From CAYLXX01 sp964387955 (GTDB lineage: Bacteria; Patescibacteriota; Microgenomatia; UBA1406; GWC2-37-13), in assembly GCA_964387955.1 (NCBI GenBank), contig CAYLXX010000014.1, positions 1 to 23,320 of the forward strand: a stretch of DNA of 23,320 nt, in the 5' to 3' direction. This document shows positions 20,713-23,320 of this stretch, one piece after another (the stretch's first letter is position 1; the number at the start of each line of letters is the position of its first letter). The notes under the pieces are model-generated. The model was not told where the DNA came from, did no database searches, and saw nothing but the letters and a program-made list of their open reading frames with translations. A program made the translations under genes and the position numbers.

Positions 20713-21254
20713 TTTGATCGTTTAGATTTCATTGCTTCAACTTCTTTGGCGTAATCTTGATTTGAGAAGCCGCTCACACCTGTAACTTCTTCTGCAAACC
20801 AATAAGGAGGGAAAAAATCGTCTGCATCTTCGTCATTTTCAAACTCTACTTCAGCCACATAGCGACCCTCCAGAGGTCCTTTGTAGACATCAAAATGTAT
20901 ATCATATACTTTGCCGTTATATGGATAAGGGATATGGTATCGAGTTTTAACTACTTGTCGATTGCCTGTTTCAGACAATAATTGTTTATACTCTTTTTTA
21001 CTTATAACTATTTCGGTCTCTATTCGATCTCTTCCTTTACCTTCTTTCCTGCTTCTTGTATATGTTTTTACTTCACCGTTGACAGCGCGTCTTATACGTT
21101 CCTCATCCGGCATATATCCCTGCTTTATTTCTTCACTTTCATAAGTCTCGTATTCTTCGATAGGAAAATAAACAAGATATTTTCTTTCTCTTTCCAAATG
21201 TACTTGAATATTTGATTCACGAGGTGGAGATTCCTGTTCAAGAGAACGCGGCAT
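20709..21254 (-). CDS. CYTH-domain protein (triphosphate tunnel metalloenzyme-like)
   Basis: 181 residues. Residues ~18-170 fit a CYTH/TTM domain: the N-terminal ExExK signature (E21, E23, K25 in ERERKY), a strand with basic pairs EERIRRAVNGEVKTYTRSRKEG, RIETEIVISKKEYKQLL, VVKTRYHIPY, YDIHFDVYKGPLEGRYVAEVEFENDEDA, then FAEEVTGVSGFSNQDYAK. These tunnel enzymes hydrolyse triphosphate compounds (inorganic triphosphate, ThTP, or cAMP synthesis in class IV cyclases) using Mg2+ or Mn2+. The exact substrate cannot be told; the small single-domain form suggests tripolyphosphatase. ATG 21254 lies two bases after the predicted transcript start (leaderless). The stop codon lies inside the right repeat of the tRNA-Glu element. 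Confidence 0.85.
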   Translation of the reverse strand: MPRSLEQESPPRESNIQVHLERERKYLVYFPIEEYETYESEEIKQGYMPDEERIRRAVNGEVKTYTRSRKEGKGRDRIETEIVISKKEYKQLLSETGNRQVVKTRYHIPYPYNGKVYDIHFDVYKGPLEGRYVAEVEFENDEDADDFFPPYWFAEEVTGVSGFSNQDYAKEVEAMKSKRSK

Positions 21255-21262
21255 AACGAGTT

Positions 21263-21291
21263 ATTATATCGTTGCAATCGAACCAATGCAA
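21263..21291 (-). promoter_or_regulatory. promoter of the CYTH gene
   Basis: On the minus strand TTGCAT (21291-21286), 17-base spacer, TATAAT (21268-21263); predicted start ~21256, two bases before ATG 21254. Confidence 0.6.
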
Positions 21292-21324
21292 TTGATCTAT
21301 TTGCACACCAACATCCTATAGTAA

Positions 21325-21353
21325 TTGACTTTTCGATTGAAAATTGTTATAAT
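21325..21353 (+). promoter_or_regulatory. promoter of the FemAB-like gene
   Basis: TTGACT (21325-21330), 17-base spacer, perfect TATAAT (21348-21353); predicted start ~21360, four bases before ATG 21364. Leaderless. Confidence 0.7.
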
Positions 21354-21363
21354 TTTTTAATAC

Positions 21364-22383
21364 ATGAATAGAATCGAACATGAAGGAAGAGACGAAAAAT
21401 TACATATCCACAAGATCACACGTGATGAACTGTCCCTTTTTTTAAAATCTAATCCCGATAAAGTAAGTGCTTTCAATCGTCCTGAAATCAAAGAAACAAT
21501 GGCCGAGATTTATGGTATGAAACTTGCCAATATTGGTATTTCAACTGAAGGACAATTACAAGGAGTCGGACAATTTTTTATACAAAGAAAAGGACCATTG
21601 GGGATTGTTCAAGCTGTTCCTACTAGATATACAGGTCCAGTGGTCGCACATGAGATCTTACCCCAAACTTTAGTTAAAATTAAAGATTACCTGAGTCATC
21701 ATGGTATTGGTAAACTGCTTACGGATTTTCCGCCGAGTGTACATTTTGATACTACTCAAATAAAGGAAGTAGGTTATGTAGTAAAACCCATGACTTCAAG
21801 AATAATGGATTTAAGAAAGGACGATTTACTACAATCGGCAGATCAAGGTATGAGGCGAGGTATTCGTAAAACTCTTTCTGATCCTAGAATTGAAGTCAGT
21901 CAACCCTCTGAAGCAGAATTTTTATTACTCGAAAAATTTCTTGCCGAATCATACAAGAATCAGGGAAAAAATCAGCCGTATCCTCCAAATATGTCAAGAA
22001 TCATATGGGATAAACACCATGATGATCCGCTGGTGCATATGTCGCTTGTCTCTTTTGACAATCAGCCGATCGGTATGATGGTGAGTGCGTTTGGATATGA
22101 TCAGACAGCCTGTAGTTGGATGATTGGAGTAGATCATACTGCCATTGATACTCTTGGTATCAATTACCCAGTATCTGGTGTTTTAATAAAAGATGCGGCT
22201 GAATGGGCCAAAGACCAAGGCGCTCAGTATCTAGATTTGGGAGAAGGTCCCGAAAAAGTAGCCGAATTCAAGCGTCGCATGGGGGCTGTGCAAGTTCCGT
22301 ACATTGCTGTGGAATACACACATCCTTTATATAGACCTTTTTTCGAAGGTCGTTCTAGCTTCAAACGGTTAACTGGGAAATAA
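21364..22383 (+). CDS. FemAB/GNAT-like peptidoglycan-bridge aminoacyltransferase or acetyltransferase
   Basis: 339 residues, soluble. Two tandem GNAT-like halves, as in FemABX/lipid II glycyltransferases and BioF2-like acetyltransferases. The first half (1-~155) has FNRPEIKETMAEIYGM, GVGQFFIQRKGPLGIVQAVP and VVAHEILPQTL; the second (~155-325) has RIMDLRKDDLLQSADQGMRRGIRKT (the family's K/R-rich helix), IEVSQPSEAEFLLLEKFLAESYKNQG, PIGMMVSAFGY and LGINYPVSGVLIKDAAEWAKDQGAQYLDLGEGPEKVAEFKRRMG. In Fem proteins this fold transfers amino acids from charged tRNA to peptidoglycan precursors; in others it acetylates. Either could apply. The long coiled-coil arm of FemA is absent. Leaderless start at 21364. 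Confidence 0.8.
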   Translation: MNRIEHEGRDEKLHIHKITRDELSLFLKSNPDKVSAFNRPEIKETMAEIYGMKLANIGISTEGQLQGVGQFFIQRKGPLGIVQAVPTRYTGPVVAHEILPQTLVKIKDYLSHHGIGKLLTDFPPSVHFDTTQIKEVGYVVKPMTSRIMDLRKDDLLQSADQGMRRGIRKTLSDPRIEVSQPSEAEFLLLEKFLAESYKNQGKNQPYPPNMSRIIWDKHHDDPLVHMSLVSFDNQPIGMMVSAFGYDQTACSWMIGVDHTAIDTLGINYPVSGVLIKDAAEWAKDQGAQYLDLGEGPEKVAEFKRRMGAVQVPYIAVEYTHPLYRPFFEGRSSFKRLTGK

Positions 22384-22415
22384 TCTTTATAACAAGCCGC
22401 ATGATCGTTTATCTC

Positions 22416-22442
22416 TTGACATTTGCGATTTTTACAGATAAT
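22416..22442 (+). promoter_or_regulatory. promoter of the SGNH-like gene
   Basis: TTGACA (22416-22421), then GATAAT (22437-22442) at 15 bases, or TAATGT (22439-22444) at 17. Predicted start ~22450, seven bases before ATG 22457. Confidence 0.45.
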
Positions 22443-22456
22443 GTAAGAGTATCCAT

Positions 22457-23320
22457 ATGGAATCAACACAACTTCCCGAAAATCCCCCTCGCTCCTCAAA
22501 CAGGGGTTTGCTTTTACTACTCTCGCTATTTGTAGTTGTCGGTTTATCGGTCGGAATATTTGTTATTTCTAATTCAACTCAACAACAGCAAGTGACTAAT
22601 ACTCAGGCCAAAACAAGAGTCGTTGAAACACAAGCTCCTCTGGCACCGCCTGTTAATGTACCGGCTGTAGTGATCGATTATCACAACCTGAATGCTGGTG
22701 CAATTCCCCAATCTTACCTTGATCAAATAAGGCAACAAAAGATCGTTTTCGATCACCACTCGGTGGGGACCTACATTATGGAGGGAATGGGTACTCTTCG
22801 AAGTCAAAATTCCGGTCGCTATAATTTTTCATCACAATGGGCACCTTCACCCCAGAATTTTGCCAATGGTTTCGGTGAGTTTTCAGATGGAGACAATGGC
22901 TATCCTGACCAAAAAATCAATGGTTTTGATAGCACTATGCGAGGAGGAATAGCAGCGGTGGCCAATATCGCGTTTATGAAACTATGTTTCACTGATATTT
23001 ACGATGATTTACATAATGGTTTGACTTCCTGGAATCTTTACAGAGACAAAATGTTGGGTCTTATGTCTTCATATCCAAATGTCAAACTTGTGTGGTTTAC
23101 TATGCCCCTTGAATTAAGTACCAATCGAGCTGCAGATAATCACGAAAAGGCAATTTTTAATGCGCAAGTTAGACAGTATGTTCAAACAAATGGAGGTATC
23201 TTATTTGACCTTGCCTCAATTGAGAGTCATGATCCCAATGGTAATCCAGTTGTTGATGGATCTGGTAATGAGGCTCTTTATCCTACATACGAATCCAATG
23301 GCAACCATCTAAGTCCTGCG
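22457..23320 (+). CDS. membrane-anchored SGNH-hydrolase-like surface protein, C-terminus cut by window edge
   Basis: 288 codons, open to the right edge. Residues ~18-40 are a signal anchor (LLLLLSLFVVVGLSVGIFVIS), followed by a Gln/Thr/Pro linker (~41-75). The exterior domain begins at ~90 with KIVFDHHSVGTYIMEG, which resembles the first block of SGNH-like proteins (a [DH]HSVG motif in place of GDS). It continues through IAFMKLCFTDIYDD and LVWFTMPLE to ESNGNHLSPA, which looks like the final Asp/Asn-x-x-His block. Such proteins are often esterases or deacetylases of surface sugars; activity is unproven. The anchor and linker resemble those of the dockerin protein at 9697. The missing C-terminus may hold a further domain. 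Confidence 0.75.
   Translation, partial: MESTQLPENPPRSSNRGLLLLLSLFVVVGLSVGIFVISNSTQQQQVTNTQAKTRVVETQAPLAPPVNVPAVVIDYHNLNAGAIPQSYLDQIRQQKIVFDHHSVGTYIMEGMGTLRSQNSGRYNFSSQWAPSPQNFANGFGEFSDGDNGYPDQKINGFDSTMRGGIAAVANIAFMKLCFTDIYDDLHNGLTSWNLYRDKMLGLMSSYPNVKLVWFTMPLELSTNRAADNHEKAIFNAQVRQYVQTNGGILFDLASIESHDPNGNPVVDGSGNEALYPTYESNGNHLSPA

Noticed and set aside
1..23320. CRISPR arrays, rRNA genes, insertion sequences, alternative genetic code
   Set aside because: No regularly spaced repeats, no rRNA, no transposase seen, and TGA acts as a stop in several genes.

Overview
The window looks like chromosomal DNA of a bacterium from the Candidate Phyla Radiation (Patescibacteria), most like the Microgenomates branch. 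This is inferred from gene content and style: a VanW-domain protein, a sortase, a very basic class A penicillin-binding protein, membrane-anchored surface proteins (dockerin, SGNH), a DUF5674 protein, a LysRS with an appended HD domain, small genes of unknown function, and mostly leaderless transcription units. TGA behaves as a normal stop, so the UGA=Gly groups (Gracilibacteria, Absconditabacteria) are unlikely.

Left part (1-10557), cell envelope. A VanW protein (minus strand, cut by the window edge) diverges from a membrane-anchored solute-binding protein. Three plus-strand genes follow: a large one-pass membrane protein (possible PilM/FtsA-like cytoplasmic domain, baseplate-J-like outer part), a sortase, and a class A PBP whose cytoplasmic tail carries an AT-hook-like motif. 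serS lies convergent to the PBP gene and overlaps it by four bases. A surface protein ending in a type I dockerin diverges from serS.

Middle (10558-12970), an island of six small minus-strand genes of unknown function. Nearly every gene has a strong GGAG-type Shine-Dalgarno, unlike the leaderless genes around it. One promoter at 12941-12969 would give an mRNA with a leader of about 238 nt. That leader folds on paper into a three-way junction. A second structured RNA lies between two genes, and the transcript ends in a branched intrinsic terminator. Upstream is a two-gene unit with a DUF5674 protein.

Right-centre (13645-19260), translation and nucleotide metabolism. A promoter, hairpin and intrinsic terminator (small RNA or attenuator) precede a fusion of an Asn/AspRS-like class II catalytic domain to a carbamoyl-phosphate-synthetase-type MGS domain. 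A dihydroorotate dehydrogenase-family gene converges on it. A greA-lysS unit follows, with lysS fused to an HD hydrolase domain and greA preceded by a terminator-like leader hairpin.

Right part (19261-23320). An unknown gene precedes tRNA-Glu(CUC). The last 13 bases of the tRNA locus recur 680 bp downstream, flanking a single unknown gene: the signature of a tiny integrated element at a tRNA 3' end. It abuts a CYTH-family gene whose stop codon lies in the distal repeat. A FemAB/GNAT-like transferase and a truncated membrane-anchored SGNH-like protein close the window.

Most transcription units outside the island have near-consensus sigma70-type promoters whose predicted start falls on or a few bases before the ATG. 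The most unusual items are the tRNA-Glu cassette, the synthetase-MGS fusion, the LysRS-HD fusion, and the RNA structures of the island, of greA and of the synthetase-MGS gene. All identifications come from reading the sequence; no searches or folding programs were run.
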